64,000 nucleotides of DNA from CAYZHM01 sp964478225 (GCA_964478225.1 CAYZHM010000003.1:1-64000), one strand, 5' to 3'. Shown: positions 8,102-17,019, numbered from the stretch's first letter. Notes: generated from the letters alone by a model not told the origin. Translations and numbers: made by a program.

Positions 8102-9484
8102 ATGAAAGCTGATTTAACCACCATAGACCATATTTTCGGGAAAATTTCCTACGAAATCGAAAAGGAATTTCCTGGCCTTGAAATAGTCTGGATTCCCCAT
8201 GCGCCAGGCGACCGCCAAGCGGCTCTGCAGTCAAAAATTCATAAAATTGAGGATCATCCGGCCGGCAAGCATATTTTGCCTTACCTTGAAGGAATCGCAA
8301 AATTTGATGACCCTCTCTACCGGTTATCGGAAATCGGCATTGACAAGGCAAAAACCATCTTCAGCACAGAGAAAATGCTGGTTTGCATTTTTTGCGACGC
8401 CGACAGCCTGGAGGACGAATACTCCATCCGCCACATCGCCTATACCGACCTCTTTCAAGTTCTTGAAATCATTCAGGCCCCCACATTCAAAATCAAACAG
8501 CTGCAAAACAAATTCGGCAACAAGATCGCCCCCCTAACCTCTGTTGATGAACAAATCATTGCCAACCTAGGCGGTGACTGCTTCGCAGGCATTTGTCTTT
8601 CTGTACAAGGCTATAAAAACCCCATACCTCGAATTGCAAAATTAAGAGCTACTCAAGCGCTCCAGCCAAGACCGGCTTACAAACCCGAACTGTTCGCCTT
8701 TCCACTGGTTTTGGATCTGGCAAAATTAGTCTATCGCAACCAAAGGCTTTTTTTAGAGACGATAAAAAATCCAGAAAGAAATTTATTTAAGACTGTGCTG
8801 ACATTAGCACGCGAAGTCCAAGGGGCTTTTGATCCAAACTCTCTCAAATCATGGGCTGATTTTTGTCACTGCGCCCAAATTCTGGCTTGGTCCGGCATCG
8901 AACCCAACAAAATTCTTGGGACAGCCGTCTACACATGTGAAGACCCCTTTATGCGTTCAGACGCTTATTTGGCCTCCGAAATTCTCAGCATCGATCCAGC
9001 CCTGATGACCAATTTTGAATTTTACAATCCATTTGCTGACGATGAGATTAACGAACGCCGTCATCGCAAGCTTTGCCTGGAAATGCTGGACAGCGCTATA
9101 TTGAAAACCAATCCGAAGAATGTCAAAGAACTATTTGAAAAGACAGCACAATCCCAGAACGAAGAATTTTTGAAAGGAAAAATTCTAGGGTGGTGTGCGT
9201 CAGGATTTATTGAGCTGGCTGAAAAATGCACAACGGATAAATATCAAAGGGTTCCCAAGAACGCGGAAGAGATATTCCTCGAAAAGATAAACGAAATTCC
9301 GTGGACATCAATCCGCGATGCAGGAGAATGCTTGATCAGGGAGCGGCGTAAGGGCGTGAAAATGACAGCTGACCTTGCCATGAAGATAATGGACATTCAA
9401 ACAAACTTACAGCCCATCACCCGCATTCTCTCTTATAAACCGGACATAAAAAAAACCGCCCTCCCGAAGGAAGGCGGCTCTTAA
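8102..9484 (+). CDS. Hypothetical protein, 460 aa
   Basis: A soluble 460-residue protein with no family that I recognise. It is largely alpha-helical by composition, with no signal peptide and no transmembrane segment. A well-ordered N-terminal part (about 1-170) contains the cysteine-bearing strand MLVCIFCDADSLEDEYS, followed by a helical middle and C-terminal region. No nucleotide-binding or catalytic motif stands out. The last codons double as the rho-independent terminator of the convergent lipoprotein gene, so the C-terminal residues KKTALPKEGGS are partly set by an RNA hairpin. Function unknown. Confidence 0.6.
   Translation: MKADLTTIDHIFGKISYEIEKEFPGLEIVWIPHAPGDRQAALQSKIHKIEDHPAGKHILPYLEGIAKFDDPLYRLSEIGIDKAKTIFSTEKMLVCIFCDADSLEDEYSIRHIAYTDLFQVLEIIQAPTFKIKQLQNKFGNKIAPLTSVDEQIIANLGGDCFAGICLSVQGYKNPIPRIAKLRATQALQPRPAYKPELFAFPLVLDLAKLVYRNQRLFLETIKNPERNLFKTVLTLAREVQGAFDPNSLKSWADFCHCAQILAWSGIEPNKILGTAVYTCEDPFMRSDAYLASEILSIDPALMTNFEFYNPFADDEINERRHRKLCLEMLDSAILKTNPKNVKELFEKTAQSQNEEFLKGKILGWCASGFIELAEKCTTDKYQRVPKNAEEIFLEKINEIPWTSIRDAGECLIRERRKGVKMTADLAMKIMDIQTNLQPITRILSYKPDIKKTALPKEGGS
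9448..9477 (-). terminator. Rho-independent terminator of the 17 kDa-antigen-like gene
   Basis: Read on the minus strand this is a stem CCGCCTTCC / GGAGGGCGG with a TTCG-type tetraloop, followed by eight T. It lies 24 bases beyond the stop of the minus-strand lipoprotein gene and inside the coding end of the plus-strand 460-residue gene. Confidence 0.85.
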
Positions 9485-9500
9485 AAGCTAAAGAGAGCTA

Positions 9501-9977
9501 TTAGCCCACAATTTCCCATGTGCCATCAGGATTCTGGCACGCTTGGCCTGTTGCAGTTTCCTGCTTGCCGCCAACGTAAATTGTTTGCTCATACTCACGG
9601 CAATAACGGCCTGAAGAACTGTAACCATCACGTTTTGGCGTTACTGTCCCGTAATTGCCGCTCTCAGGGTTATTCCAGCTGATCTGTTGACCCAAAGGCG
9701 CGCTGTAGGCTTGTTGATTGGCTTGTTGTGCATAAGCCAGATCAGCCTTATCGAGCGAACGGCCGATTTCACTTCCGACCAGAACGCCCAGCAACGCACC
9801 TGCGCCTGTTGCCCACAATCGGCCGCTTCCGCTTCCAACTTGTGAACCAGCCAAACCGCCGAGAACAGCACCGCTGACACCGCCAACCTTTTCTTTTGTA
9901 CCGGAATTTTGTAAGGTTTCGCAGGCACCAAGAGCCAAAACCAAAACCATCATTAAAGACAAAACAAACTTATTCAT
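9501..9977 (-). CDS. 17 kDa surface-antigen-type glycine-zipper lipoprotein
   Basis: A 158-residue lipoprotein. The signal peptide ends in the lipobox LALGAC (Cys19), so the mature protein is lipid-anchored. Next comes a glycine-zipper membrane segment (GGVSGAVLGGLAGSQVGSGS, then GAGALLGVLVGSEIG, about residues 32-68), then a compact C-terminal domain ending in CREYEQTIYVGGKQETATG and QNPDGTWEIV. This is the layout of the rickettsial 17 kDa antigen / RT0821 family common in alphaproteobacteria. It is an outer-membrane protein of unresolved function. A strong minus-strand terminator follows the gene. Confidence 0.9.
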   Translation of the reverse strand: MNKFVLSLMMVLVLALGACETLQNSGTKEKVGGVSGAVLGGLAGSQVGSGSGRLWATGAGALLGVLVGSEIGRSLDKADLAYAQQANQQAYSAPLGQQISWNNPESGNYGTVTPKRDGYSSSGRYCREYEQTIYVGGKQETATGQACQNPDGTWEIVG

Positions 9978-10088
9978 ATCATGACCTTTCTGATTAAATT
10001 CTTGCGAATTGGAATCGCATTATCGCATTATAGTTATATACGTATACCAAAGGAAATACGTTTCAAATGAAATAAACATTCGAAAAAA

Positions 10089-10679
10089 ATGCTGAACTCA
10101 AAAGACCCTATAGAATTATTCAAAGAATGGCTGGAAGCCGCAAAACAAGCAGAAATAAACGATCCTGAAGCTGTTTGCCTTGCTACTGCGACAAAGGACG
10201 GCAAACCAAGCAGCCGTATGGTTTTATTAAAATCAATTGATGAGCGCGGATTTAAATTCCACACAAATGAAACTAGCCAAAAAGGACGCGAATTGGCACA
10301 AAACCCACATGCAGCCCTTTGTTTTCATTGGAAATCTCTACGCCGTCAAATCAACATTGAAGGAACCGTAACCCAAACCACGGACGCAGAAGCCGACGAA
10401 TATTTTGCCTCCCGCCCGCGTAACCGTCAAATCGGCGCCTGGGCCTCACAACAATCAAGCCCCCTTGAAAGTCGGGAAGACCTTGAAAGCAAGATAAAAG
10501 AATATGAAAATAAATTTGAAGGTCAAAATATCCCCCGCCCACCTTATTGGAAGGGTTATATTCTCTATCCGCATACGATTGAGTTTTGGTATGACAACCC
10601 TGACCGCTTACACGACCGTTTTGTCTTCACCCGCAATCAGGATCAATCATGGAGTGAGCCTCAGAGGCTTTCTCCTTAA
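10089..10679 (+). CDS. pdxH: Pyridoxamine/pyridoxine 5'-phosphate oxidase
   Basis: A 196-residue FMN-dependent oxidase that makes pyridoxal 5'-phosphate from PNP or PMP. The N-terminal half carries the FMN/PLP-binding stretch VCLATATKDGKPSSRMVLLK and the following GFKFHTNETSQKG. The middle has EYFASRPRNRQIGAWASQQS. The end has the family signature in the region from EFWYDNPDRLHDR to QRLSP. Length and motif order are complete. It is cytoplasmic and single-copy in this window, and is convergent with the secreted protein gene at 10682, three bases apart. Confidence 0.95.
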   Translation: MLNSKDPIELFKEWLEAAKQAEINDPEAVCLATATKDGKPSSRMVLLKSIDERGFKFHTNETSQKGRELAQNPHAALCFHWKSLRRQINIEGTVTQTTDAEADEYFASRPRNRQIGAWASQQSSPLESREDLESKIKEYENKFEGQNIPRPPYWKGYILYPHTIEFWYDNPDRLHDRFVFTRNQDQSWSEPQRLSP

Positions 10680-10681
10680 AA

Positions 10682-11668
10682 TTAACTGCATGAACCGTTG
10701 TTAAAGGTACAACCCGGCATCAAGCAAACACCGTCTTCATTTTCTTTTTTCCCGCCAACAACAACAGTCACCCCCGTCATAACAGCCTTGGCCGTACTAC
10801 AACTGCCAGTTTTCAGCTCAGGCATATAGGCCGTCGGCCCGCTACTACTCACATTAACCTCAACCCCGGCGGACTGGTTAGGCTTCGGATTAACCGCTTC
10901 AATGGCCTGCTGCCAGCGGTCACTCGGCGCCTTTTGCCGCGGACATTGCGCCCATTGCTGAGGCCATTGATCATATTGCTCAGGAAATTTTTTCAAAGTC
11001 TCAAAACCGATTGTCATGTAATAGTCATCACACTTTGCGACATTCCAGATAATATTCATCATATCGCAGTTATTATAGTTCGGCCCTGCTCCCCCGAGCG
11101 TGGAATGGCGAAAATTCTGATCAAGATAATGATAAAGCGAGTCCATCACCATATTGCCCAATTCTTCTTCAGACTCATATTTGGAAATATTATTCTTAAA
11201 ATGCTCAAACCCCGGATACTTCTCACGATTATCACTGGGATCTGGCGGATGGGAAAAATCACGTATCCCCTCCCCTTGCGGCCCTTCAACCTCAGGCTTA
11301 GGCCCTTGTGGTGATTCAAATTTTGGCTGGTATAAATCTTTTGGCTCAAATTTAAGCGGAGGATTCATGAAGAGATCCCTGCTATTCGTGTTAGCACTAA
11401 ACAAGCGTTGCGACAAAATCCCTAACCGGACAACTTCCCGTCCAAAACAGGAATACTCCAAAACGCTATCTGGCTTTAAAATCAGCGCGGCGGCAACCTC
11501 CATCTCGCGCTCACCTTCAAGCTGCGCCCGTAAATTCATGACATCCATTACATCGCGGTCACAGGTTTTGGGTAATGTGTCATTTTGCGATTGCTGTGCC
11601 AAAACTGGATCCACAACAAGAAGAAAGCACAAAATAAACAATAGAATTTTATTTGTCTTCAAATACAT
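10682..11668 (-). CDS. Secreted cysteine-containing protein of unknown function
   Basis: 328 residues from the ATG at 11668, chosen because a good signal peptide follows directly (hydrophobic core ILLFILCFLLVV, cleavage after VLAQ). Upstream in-frame codons add only a non-signal stretch. The mature part starts with CDRDVMDVMNLRAQLEGE and a conserved-looking EYSCFGREVVRLGILSQRLF, followed by a proline/glycine-rich linker with repeated EGPQG-like units. A C-terminal part has many cysteines (NNCDMMN, KCDDYY, CPRQ, CSTAK, CLMPGCTFNNGSC), suggesting disulfides in the periplasm. No known domain is recognised. Confidence 0.6.
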   Translation of the reverse strand: MYLKTNKILLFILCFLLVVDPVLAQQSQNDTLPKTCDRDVMDVMNLRAQLEGEREMEVAAALILKPDSVLEYSCFGREVVRLGILSQRLFSANTNSRDLFMNPPLKFEPKDLYQPKFESPQGPKPEVEGPQGEGIRDFSHPPDPSDNREKYPGFEHFKNNISKYESEEELGNMVMDSLYHYLDQNFRHSTLGGAGPNYNNCDMMNIIWNVAKCDDYYMTIGFETLKKFPEQYDQWPQQWAQCPRQKAPSDRWQQAIEAVNPKPNQSAGVEVNVSSSGPTAYMPELKTGSCSTAKAVMTGVTVVVGGKKENEDGVCLMPGCTFNNGSCS

Positions 11669-11756
11669 AGCTCTCAAAGCGCATAGGAGAAACCCGCCCT
11701 TACATTCTATCATAACAAAGGCGGGCACTCATAATTTTAATTCAACGGAAGAAAGT

Positions 11757-12167
11757 TTAAAGCATGCCCTGATGATGGCGTGAAACCATATCTTCGACAT
11801 CATCATCAGAAAAATCAAATATGCGACCAAGCTCTTCAATAACAAGCTGGCGGATCAAAACGGTCAGATCCTCGCCCTCTTCGCACCACAAATCCAAAAT
11901 CGACCGGCGGAACAGAACCAACCTGTTCTCTCCAGTCGGGCTTTTTGTTTCTACACCAGGTGAAATCTCGTTACCCTTGCGAAACAAGACCAACAAGTCA
12001 AAAGGATCTTCTAGGTCAAACTCCTGCTCGATCGCTTCGTCGGGAATATCTTCAATCACGACTTCAAGCTCCTCACAGAACTCAAGCAATTCCTCAGGCA
12101 AGGTATTCAAAATTTCACGAGTCATGACGTCCAAATCATCAAAGCTTGGCGGAACCGTATAACTCAT
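11757..12167 (-). CDS. DUF1025/zincin-like fold protein lacking the HExxH motif
   Basis: 136 residues from the ATG at 12167. Sequence order (YTVPPSFDDLDVMTREILNT, then a hydrophobic core segment, then FDFSDDDVEDM) matches the small bacterial metallopeptidase family of the DUF1025 type. In active members a helix reads roughly HExGHxxGLSDDD. Here the same place reads EELGRIFDFSDDD, so both zinc-binding histidines are missing. The fold is probably kept without metalloprotease activity. The acidic N-terminal half (EDIPDEAIEQEFDLED) is typical of the family. It is cytoplasmic, and the gene is divergent from the pterin dehydratase. Confidence 0.75.
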   Translation of the reverse strand: MSYTVPPSFDDLDVMTREILNTLPEELLEFCEELEVVIEDIPDEAIEQEFDLEDPFDLLVLFRKGNEISPGVETKSPTGENRLVLFRRSILDLWCEEGEDLTVLIRQLVIEELGRIFDFSDDDVEDMVSRHHQGML

Positions 12168-12254
12168 GATAATTTGTTGCGCGCACATAATCGAAAACCC
12201 AGTGAATATTGATTCGGATGAGTATAAATTTACGACGAATTGGAACGAGATACA

Positions 12255-12542
12255 ATGGCAGACAAATTATCGCAAACAGAAACAACCTCCGCCCTTGAAA
12301 CACTGGAGGGATGGCAACTGACAAATGACAACACAGCCATCAAAAAGAGTTTTAAGTTTAAAGATTTTCAGGATGCATTCGGCTTTATGACTCGCGTCGC
12401 ATTTCTTGCCGAAAAAATTGGCCATCACCCTGACTGGTTCAACAGCTACAATAAGGTCGAAGTAACGCTGACCACACATGACGCCGACGGCTTAACACAA
12501 AAAGACATCAAAATGGCGAAAGAAATGGACGGCTTTGTCTAG
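12255..12542 (+). CDS. phhB: 4a-hydroxytetrahydrobiopterin dehydratase (PCD/DCoH)
   Basis: A 95-residue pterin-4a-carbinolamine dehydratase. It recycles the 4a-hydroxy pterin made by aromatic amino-acid hydroxylases. The active-site motif is KIGHHPDWFNSYNKVEVTL, containing the E/K-I-x-HHP-x-W pattern, and TTHDADGLTQKD follows as expected. The ATG at 12255 is preferred to an in-frame TTG at 12240. No phenylalanine hydroxylase gene is visible here, so a molybdopterin-linked moonlighting role, suggested for some bacterial PCDs, cannot be excluded. It shares a four-base stop/stop overlap with the convergent ThDP enzyme gene. Confidence 0.92.
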   Translation: MADKLSQTETTSALETLEGWQLTNDNTAIKKSFKFKDFQDAFGFMTRVAFLAEKIGHHPDWFNSYNKVEVTLTTHDADGLTQKDIKMAKEMDGFV

Positions 12543-14158
12543 AGTTTCGTTTGTGTTGAAATTTGACGAGGATCCATAGCGATTTCTATCAATGCCATTC
12601 TCTCGCTTTTTAAGGCCTTACTGAAAACCTCAGCAAAATCATCAGCATTATCCACGCGTTCCGCAAAAGCCCCATAACTCTCCGCCATTTTCACAAAATC
12701 AGGATTGGTTAACGCAGTCCCACTAATCCTTGCAGGATAATGCTTTTCCTGATGCATACGAATTGTCCCATACATGCCGTTATTACAAACGATCAAAATC
12801 AGCTTTGCGCCGTGATGCATCGCTGTCGCCATCTCCGAGGCGGTCATCATAAATCCACCATCACCAACAATCCCAACCACAGTCTTATCAGGATTGGCAA
12901 TCGCAGCCCCCACAGCACAAGCCACACCATAGCCCATCGCCCCGGCAATCGAGCCGAGCAAACGCCCCGGACGGCCATAACGCAAATAACGCTGGCACCA
13001 GCCGCTAAAATTCCCGACGCCCATGACAACAATTGCATCCTTCGGCATAAGATCACGAAGCTGGCGAAACACCTGCGTCATGTCCGCCCCTTTGATCGAC
13101 GTATTCTTTTCTTCTTTAATCGCCGTCCAACTTTCATAATCAGCACGGGCCTCATTGCGCCAACTCTTCCATGATCGCTTTAATTGGATTTGAGAAAGCG
13201 CTGATAATAAAGAAGATTTATCGCCTTGAAGAGCAACGTCAGGAACGACCGTCTGACCAAAAACAGAACCGTCAGAATACGCATGAATAATCTTTTGCGA
13301 ACCAAACACCGTATAGCCCTGGGTCGTTATCTCATTCAATCGCGCACCGATCACAAAAACAGTATCAGCCTCTTTGATCCGCTCTATAAGCTTGGGGTTT
13401 GCTCCAGTCCCAAGTTCCCCAATATAATTTGGATGGTTATGGTCAAAGATATCCTGACGTCGGAAACTCACACTGACAGGCAAATCATACTGCTCAGAAA
13501 ACGCCTGCAGAGTTGAACAGTCTTCATCTGTCCAGCCTCCACCACCCGCAAGAACAAAAGGCTTCTTCGCTGCTTTTAAAAGGTCTGCCGCCTTCTTAAC
13601 ATCCCGGCTATCCGGAAACACGGCCGGAGATGGAATAACCCGCACCGGAGCAGACTTAACGGTCTCAAACAGAATATCTTCCGGCAACCCTAGAACAACT
13701 GGCCCAGGCCGCCCCTCTTGCGCCAAATGAAAAGCGCGCGCAACATATTCACCAATACGCTCGCTTTTATCAATAACCGCCGCCCACTTGGAAATAGATC
13801 CATACATCTGGGGCAAATCAAATTCCTGAAAGGCTTCTTTATCACGATCACCAATCCCAATCAGCCCCACAAAAAACACAACCGGACTCGAGGCTTGATG
13901 CGCTGCATGAATGCCGATCGAGGCATTGCAAGCTCCGGGCCCACGCGTCGCCATAACCACTCCGGGCTTTCCTGTTAAATTGCCATAGGCCTCGGCCATA
14001 AACGTTGCCCCAGACTCATGCCTGCACGTCACGACCTTGATATCAGGATAATCAAGAAAACCATCCAGAACCGGAAGATAGCTCTCTCCCGCCACGCAAT
14101 AAACTTGTTTCACACCATGCGCAGCCAACGCGCTTACCAGATATTTTCCGCCATGCAT
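12539..14158 (-). CDS. Thiamine-diphosphate-dependent enzyme, acetolactate-synthase-like
   Basis: A 539-residue three-domain ThDP enzyme. The N-terminal Pyr domain carries the catalytic glutamate in TCRHESGATFMAEAYG. The central domain follows (about 190-330), and the C-terminal PP domain has the GDG...NN cofactor motif (GDGGFMMTASEMATAM, then VCNNGMYG). Members make acetolactate, decarboxylate 2-oxo acids or act on oxalyl-CoA and similar substrates. No ilvN-type small subunit is adjacent and the genes around are unrelated, so a non-biosynthetic role is as likely as IlvB. The substrate cannot be assigned from sequence. Confidence 0.85.
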   Translation of the reverse strand: MHGGKYLVSALAAHGVKQVYCVAGESYLPVLDGFLDYPDIKVVTCRHESGATFMAEAYGNLTGKPGVVMATRGPGACNASIGIHAAHQASSPVVFFVGLIGIGDRDKEAFQEFDLPQMYGSISKWAAVIDKSERIGEYVARAFHLAQEGRPGPVVLGLPEDILFETVKSAPVRVIPSPAVFPDSRDVKKAADLLKAAKKPFVLAGGGGWTDEDCSTLQAFSEQYDLPVSVSFRRQDIFDHNHPNYIGELGTGANPKLIERIKEADTVFVIGARLNEITTQGYTVFGSQKIIHAYSDGSVFGQTVVPDVALQGDKSSLLSALSQIQLKRSWKSWRNEARADYESWTAIKEEKNTSIKGADMTQVFRQLRDLMPKDAIVVMGVGNFSGWCQRYLRYGRPGRLLGSIAGAMGYGVACAVGAAIANPDKTVVGIVGDGGFMMTASEMATAMHHGAKLILIVCNNGMYGTIRMHQEKHYPARISGTALTNPDFVKMAESYGAFAERVDNADDFAEVFSKALKSERMALIEIAMDPRQISTQTKL

Positions 14159-14247
14159 TTTAAAGCCTTCACAATTGATATTGTTTCTCTCTTAGGCTAC
14201 CCTAGTATGGCGCTTGAATCGCTTCAACTCTGAAATGTAACCCTCCA

Positions 14248-14823
14248 ATGACATACTCCTTCGAAAAAGCAAAAATCCTTATTGCCGACGACATGAAACC
14301 GATGCTGAACCTCACGAAGACGGTTCTGAACGTGTTTGGCTTCCAAAACATCTTCACCGCCGACAACACGGACGATGCTTACAAGATTGTTTGCAAAGAA
14401 GATCCAGACCTCATAGTCGTGGATTGGTTAATGGGCCCCCTCAACGGTCTGGAGTTCACAGAAAAGGTTCGTCGCGACCCGCTTTCGCCTAACCCTTATG
14501 TTCCTATATTGATGATGACTGGGTTCAGCTCACGCATCAGGGTTGAAAGCGCCCGCGACACGGGAGTCACTGAATTTCTTGTAAAACCTTTTTCGGCCAA
14601 AGATCTTTACACCCGCATTGCTCAAGTTGTTGAAAAACCGCGACAGTTCGTGGATTCAGGAACATTCTTCGGCCCAGACAGACGCCGTCGCAGCGATGAT
14701 GACTACGATGGCGCAAGAAGACGCGAAGATGACGAGCGCTATAACCGCCTTACAGAAGAACAGAAGAAAAAAGCCGAAGAAATTCTCAAAAAATTGCGTC
14801 AGGAAACCAAAGACATCTCATAA
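14248..14823 (+). CDS. Single-domain response regulator with charged C-terminal tail
   Basis: 191 residues. The CheY-like receiver spans about residues 8-128, with acidic pair DD at ILIADDMKP, phospho-acceptor aspartate in VVDWLMGP, conserved threonine in MMTGF and lysine in LVKPFS. The tail (about 135-191) is arginine/glutamate-rich and disordered, beginning GPDRRRRSDDDYDG, a layout frequent in alphaproteobacterial receivers. No output domain is present, so it would signal by protein contact. The next gene, nine bases downstream, encodes an Hpt-like helical protein and is the likely partner. Confidence 0.88.
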   Translation: MTYSFEKAKILIADDMKPMLNLTKTVLNVFGFQNIFTADNTDDAYKIVCKEDPDLIVVDWLMGPLNGLEFTEKVRRDPLSPNPYVPILMMTGFSSRIRVESARDTGVTEFLVKPFSAKDLYTRIAQVVEKPRQFVDSGTFFGPDRRRRSDDDYDGARRREDDERYNRLTEEQKKKAEEILKKLRQETKDIS

Positions 14824-14832
14824 GATTCAATC

Positions 14833-15378
14833 ATGACCGGTTTATACACACCCAAAAACAAAACACGTTTTATCAATCCGCCAAATCTTTTGAAACAAAA
14901 GGTTGGAAGCGGCGGACTCAATCAAAAACTGATTGAACAAGCGCAAAATGTGATTGAAGACGTCAAAGTAGACTTTTTACCTTACGCCAAGAAGTTTCTG
15001 CAAACATTTGAAGAAGCAATAAAAACAGCCCGCCAAAACCCGGAAAACTTTGAAGAGTTTAAAGACGAAATCATTCGCCCCGTCATGGAGTTAAAAGCCA
15101 ATGGCGGTATGTTCCGCTACGAACTCGTGAGCCACGTTGCAGACATCGCCCTTCAATTTCTTGAAGCCATCAATCAAATGAATGATGACACCCACAAAGT
15201 TTTAATCGCCCATCAAAATACTCTCAACGTGATCATCAAAAATAAACTTGAAGGGAGCGGCGGCCAGGAAGGCCGAGCCTTGGTCAGTGAACTTGAAAGA
15301 GCATGCACCAGGTATTTCGAAAAATACAAACCCGCCAAAGACGAAAAAAAGCCAAAAAAACCCCGCCCAAAAAAGTAA
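14833..15378 (+). CDS. Hpt-like helical protein, phospho-histidine apparently absent
   Basis: A 181-residue helical protein with a lysine-rich tail (KDEKKPKKPRPKK). The central part (about 75-130), containing ELKANGGMFRYELVSHVADIALQFLE, resembles alphaproteobacterial Hpt domains in which the active helix reads roughly AHxLKGNGGTFGYPLI...VADxLxxFLE. Here the residue at the usual phospho-histidine position appears to be methionine (VMELKANGG). It may be a pseudo-Hpt that binds the receiver encoded just upstream without transferring phosphate. This is inference from alignment by eye. The two genes form a tight pair. Confidence 0.6.
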   Translation: MTGLYTPKNKTRFINPPNLLKQKVGSGGLNQKLIEQAQNVIEDVKVDFLPYAKKFLQTFEEAIKTARQNPENFEEFKDEIIRPVMELKANGGMFRYELVSHVADIALQFLEAINQMNDDTHKVLIAHQNTLNVIIKNKLEGSGGQEGRALVSELERACTRYFEKYKPAKDEKKPKKPRPKK

Positions 15379-15448
15379 TTCTTAGTTTTTTTAAGTGTTC
15401 ATTAAGGTCAAAAAGCGATAATATAAAGACAGCAGAAAGCCAAGAATA

Positions 15449-15628
15449 ATGACCTCAATACCTTACACAGTCGCAGCAGAATCCGCCGTTCTCCGGCAGA
15501 ACATAGCGCTGTCTGTTATTAAACAGTCGGCCGAACAAGGTCAGGCCATCGTTAAAATCCTTGAAGAATCATCACGCTCAGCACCCATCAGCAGCTCACG
15601 CGGCACAAACGTTAATATCACAGCTTAA
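15449..15628 (+). CDS. Small YjfB-like putative motility-family protein, 59 aa
   Basis: A 59-residue ORF starting ATG at 15449, 70 bases after the Hpt-like gene. The helical stretch LSVIKQSAEQGQAIVKILEE resembles the small YjfB-type proteins often annotated as putative motility proteins, which share a pattern of an ALSV.K....QG..++.+LE helix. The N-terminus is short and hydrophobic, and the tail is Ser/Thr/Asn-rich. The upstream receiver/Hpt-like pair makes a signalling or motility connection plausible but unproven. A short helix can match by chance. Confidence 0.5.
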   Translation: MTSIPYTVAAESAVLRQNIALSVIKQSAEQGQAIVKILEESSRSAPISSSRGTNVNITA

Positions 15629-15647
15629 AATTAAGAAAAATTGCAGA

Positions 15648-16871
15648 TCAGGCAACAGCACGAACGAGGCCGTGATGCGTATTCCACATATGATCAAGGA
15701 TCTCACATAAACGCATGATTTGTTCCGTGGTATGCGAAGCCGTGGCCGTCAGCCTTAACCGCTCAGTCCCTTTAGGAACAGTTGGGTAGTTAATGGGCTG
15801 CACATAAATATCATGGTGATTCATCAACATAGCCGCCACTTCACGGCAACAATTCGGCTCACCGACAACAAGAGGCACAATGTGACTCTCCCCGCGCATA
15901 TAGGGAAGCTCTGACTTCTCCAAAAGCTCTTTGAACAACCGAACATTCTTTTTCATACGCTCGCGTTCAATTTGCGAAACCTTCAAATGATCCACAGCCG
16001 CGCGGGCAGCCGCTAATACAGCTGGTGGCAAACTCGTTGTAAAAATAAAGCCGGATGCAAACGAACGGATCGCATCAATCACAACCGCATCCCCCGTGAT
16101 AAACCCCCCCATCGCTCCATAGGCCTTGCCGAACGTGCCTTCAATAACATCAATCCGCTCCATCAGCCCACGTTCTTCTGCAACACCGCCGCCACGAGCG
16201 CCATAAAGCCCAACACCATGAACCTCATCAAGATATGTCAGCGCGTTATACTTCTCCGCCAAATCACAAATCTCTTTAATCGGCGCAATATCGCCATCCA
16301 TAGAATACACCGACTCAAATGCGATAATTTTCGGCCGGGTTATATCAACGGATTTCAACAAACTTTCCAAATGTTCGAGATCATTATGGCGGAAAACATG
16401 CTTCTCACAACGCGCCCCTCGAATACCGTGTACCATCGAGGCATGATTCATCTCATCTGAAAAAATCACCACATCAGGCATAAGCTTGCCAAAGGTGCTC
16501 AGCGCGCCCTCATTCGCCACATATCCCGAAGAAAAAACCAATCCGGCCTCTTTGCCATGCAAATCGGCCACACATGATTCAAGTTCGACATGATACCGAG
16601 TCGTGCCCGAAATGTTCCGAGTCCCCCCTGCGCCTGCGCCTGAGTTTTCAAGCGCCTCTTGCGCAGCTTTCAAAACAACCGGATGCTGTCCCATACCGAG
16701 ATAATCGTTCGAACACCAGATTGTCACCTCTTTTTTACTGCCATCCGGCGCATGATAAATCGCTTGCGGAAACGCCCCACAAAGCCGCTCAAGCGTGGCA
16801 AAAGTGCGGTAACGGCCTTCGCTTTTGATGGTCTGAATACAGGATGCAAAATGATTTTTGTAATTAAACAT
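15648..16871 (-). CDS. hemA: 5-aminolevulinate synthase (C4 pathway)
   Basis: A 407-residue PLP enzyme that condenses glycine with succinyl-CoA to 5-aminolevulinate, the first haem-synthesis step in alphaproteobacteria. Landmarks are CSNDYLGMGQHP near the N-terminus, GAGAGGTRNISGTTRYH, SVYSMDGDIAPI, the PLP aspartate region YLDEVHGVGLYG, and the PLP lysine in EGTFGKAYGAMGG. Length and motifs match ALAS better than the related KBL and BioF enzymes. This gene is one of the strongest taxonomic indicators in the window. Confidence 0.95.
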   Translation of the reverse strand: MFNYKNHFASCIQTIKSEGRYRTFATLERLCGAFPQAIYHAPDGSKKEVTIWCSNDYLGMGQHPVVLKAAQEALENSGAGAGGTRNISGTTRYHVELESCVADLHGKEAGLVFSSGYVANEGALSTFGKLMPDVVIFSDEMNHASMVHGIRGARCEKHVFRHNDLEHLESLLKSVDITRPKIIAFESVYSMDGDIAPIKEICDLAEKYNALTYLDEVHGVGLYGARGGGVAEERGLMERIDVIEGTFGKAYGAMGGFITGDAVVIDAIRSFASGFIFTTSLPPAVLAAARAAVDHLKVSQIERERMKKNVRLFKELLEKSELPYMRGESHIVPLVVGEPNCCREVAAMLMNHHDIYVQPINYPTVPKGTERLRLTATASHTTEQIMRLCEILDHMWNTHHGLVRAVA

Positions 16872-16990
16872 ACTGATTAATTCAAAACATAAAAGATGAG
16901 CCCGTGCAAGTGCTGAATGCCGCAGAATGCAAGGGCTACATGAGAATGAATCGCAACTGAAATGGTTGCAAATACGCTTTTACGAAATAC

Positions 16991-17019
16991 TTGAAATAAT
17001 AAAAATTTTAATATATGTT
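16991..17019 (+). promoter_or_regulatory. Possible sigma-70 promoter for the small gene at 17046
   Basis: TTGAAA at 16991-16996 and TATGTT at 17014-17019, 17 bases apart in an A/T-rich stretch. A good GGAGG Shine-Dalgarno follows at about 17032, before the ATG at 17046. Confidence 0.45.
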
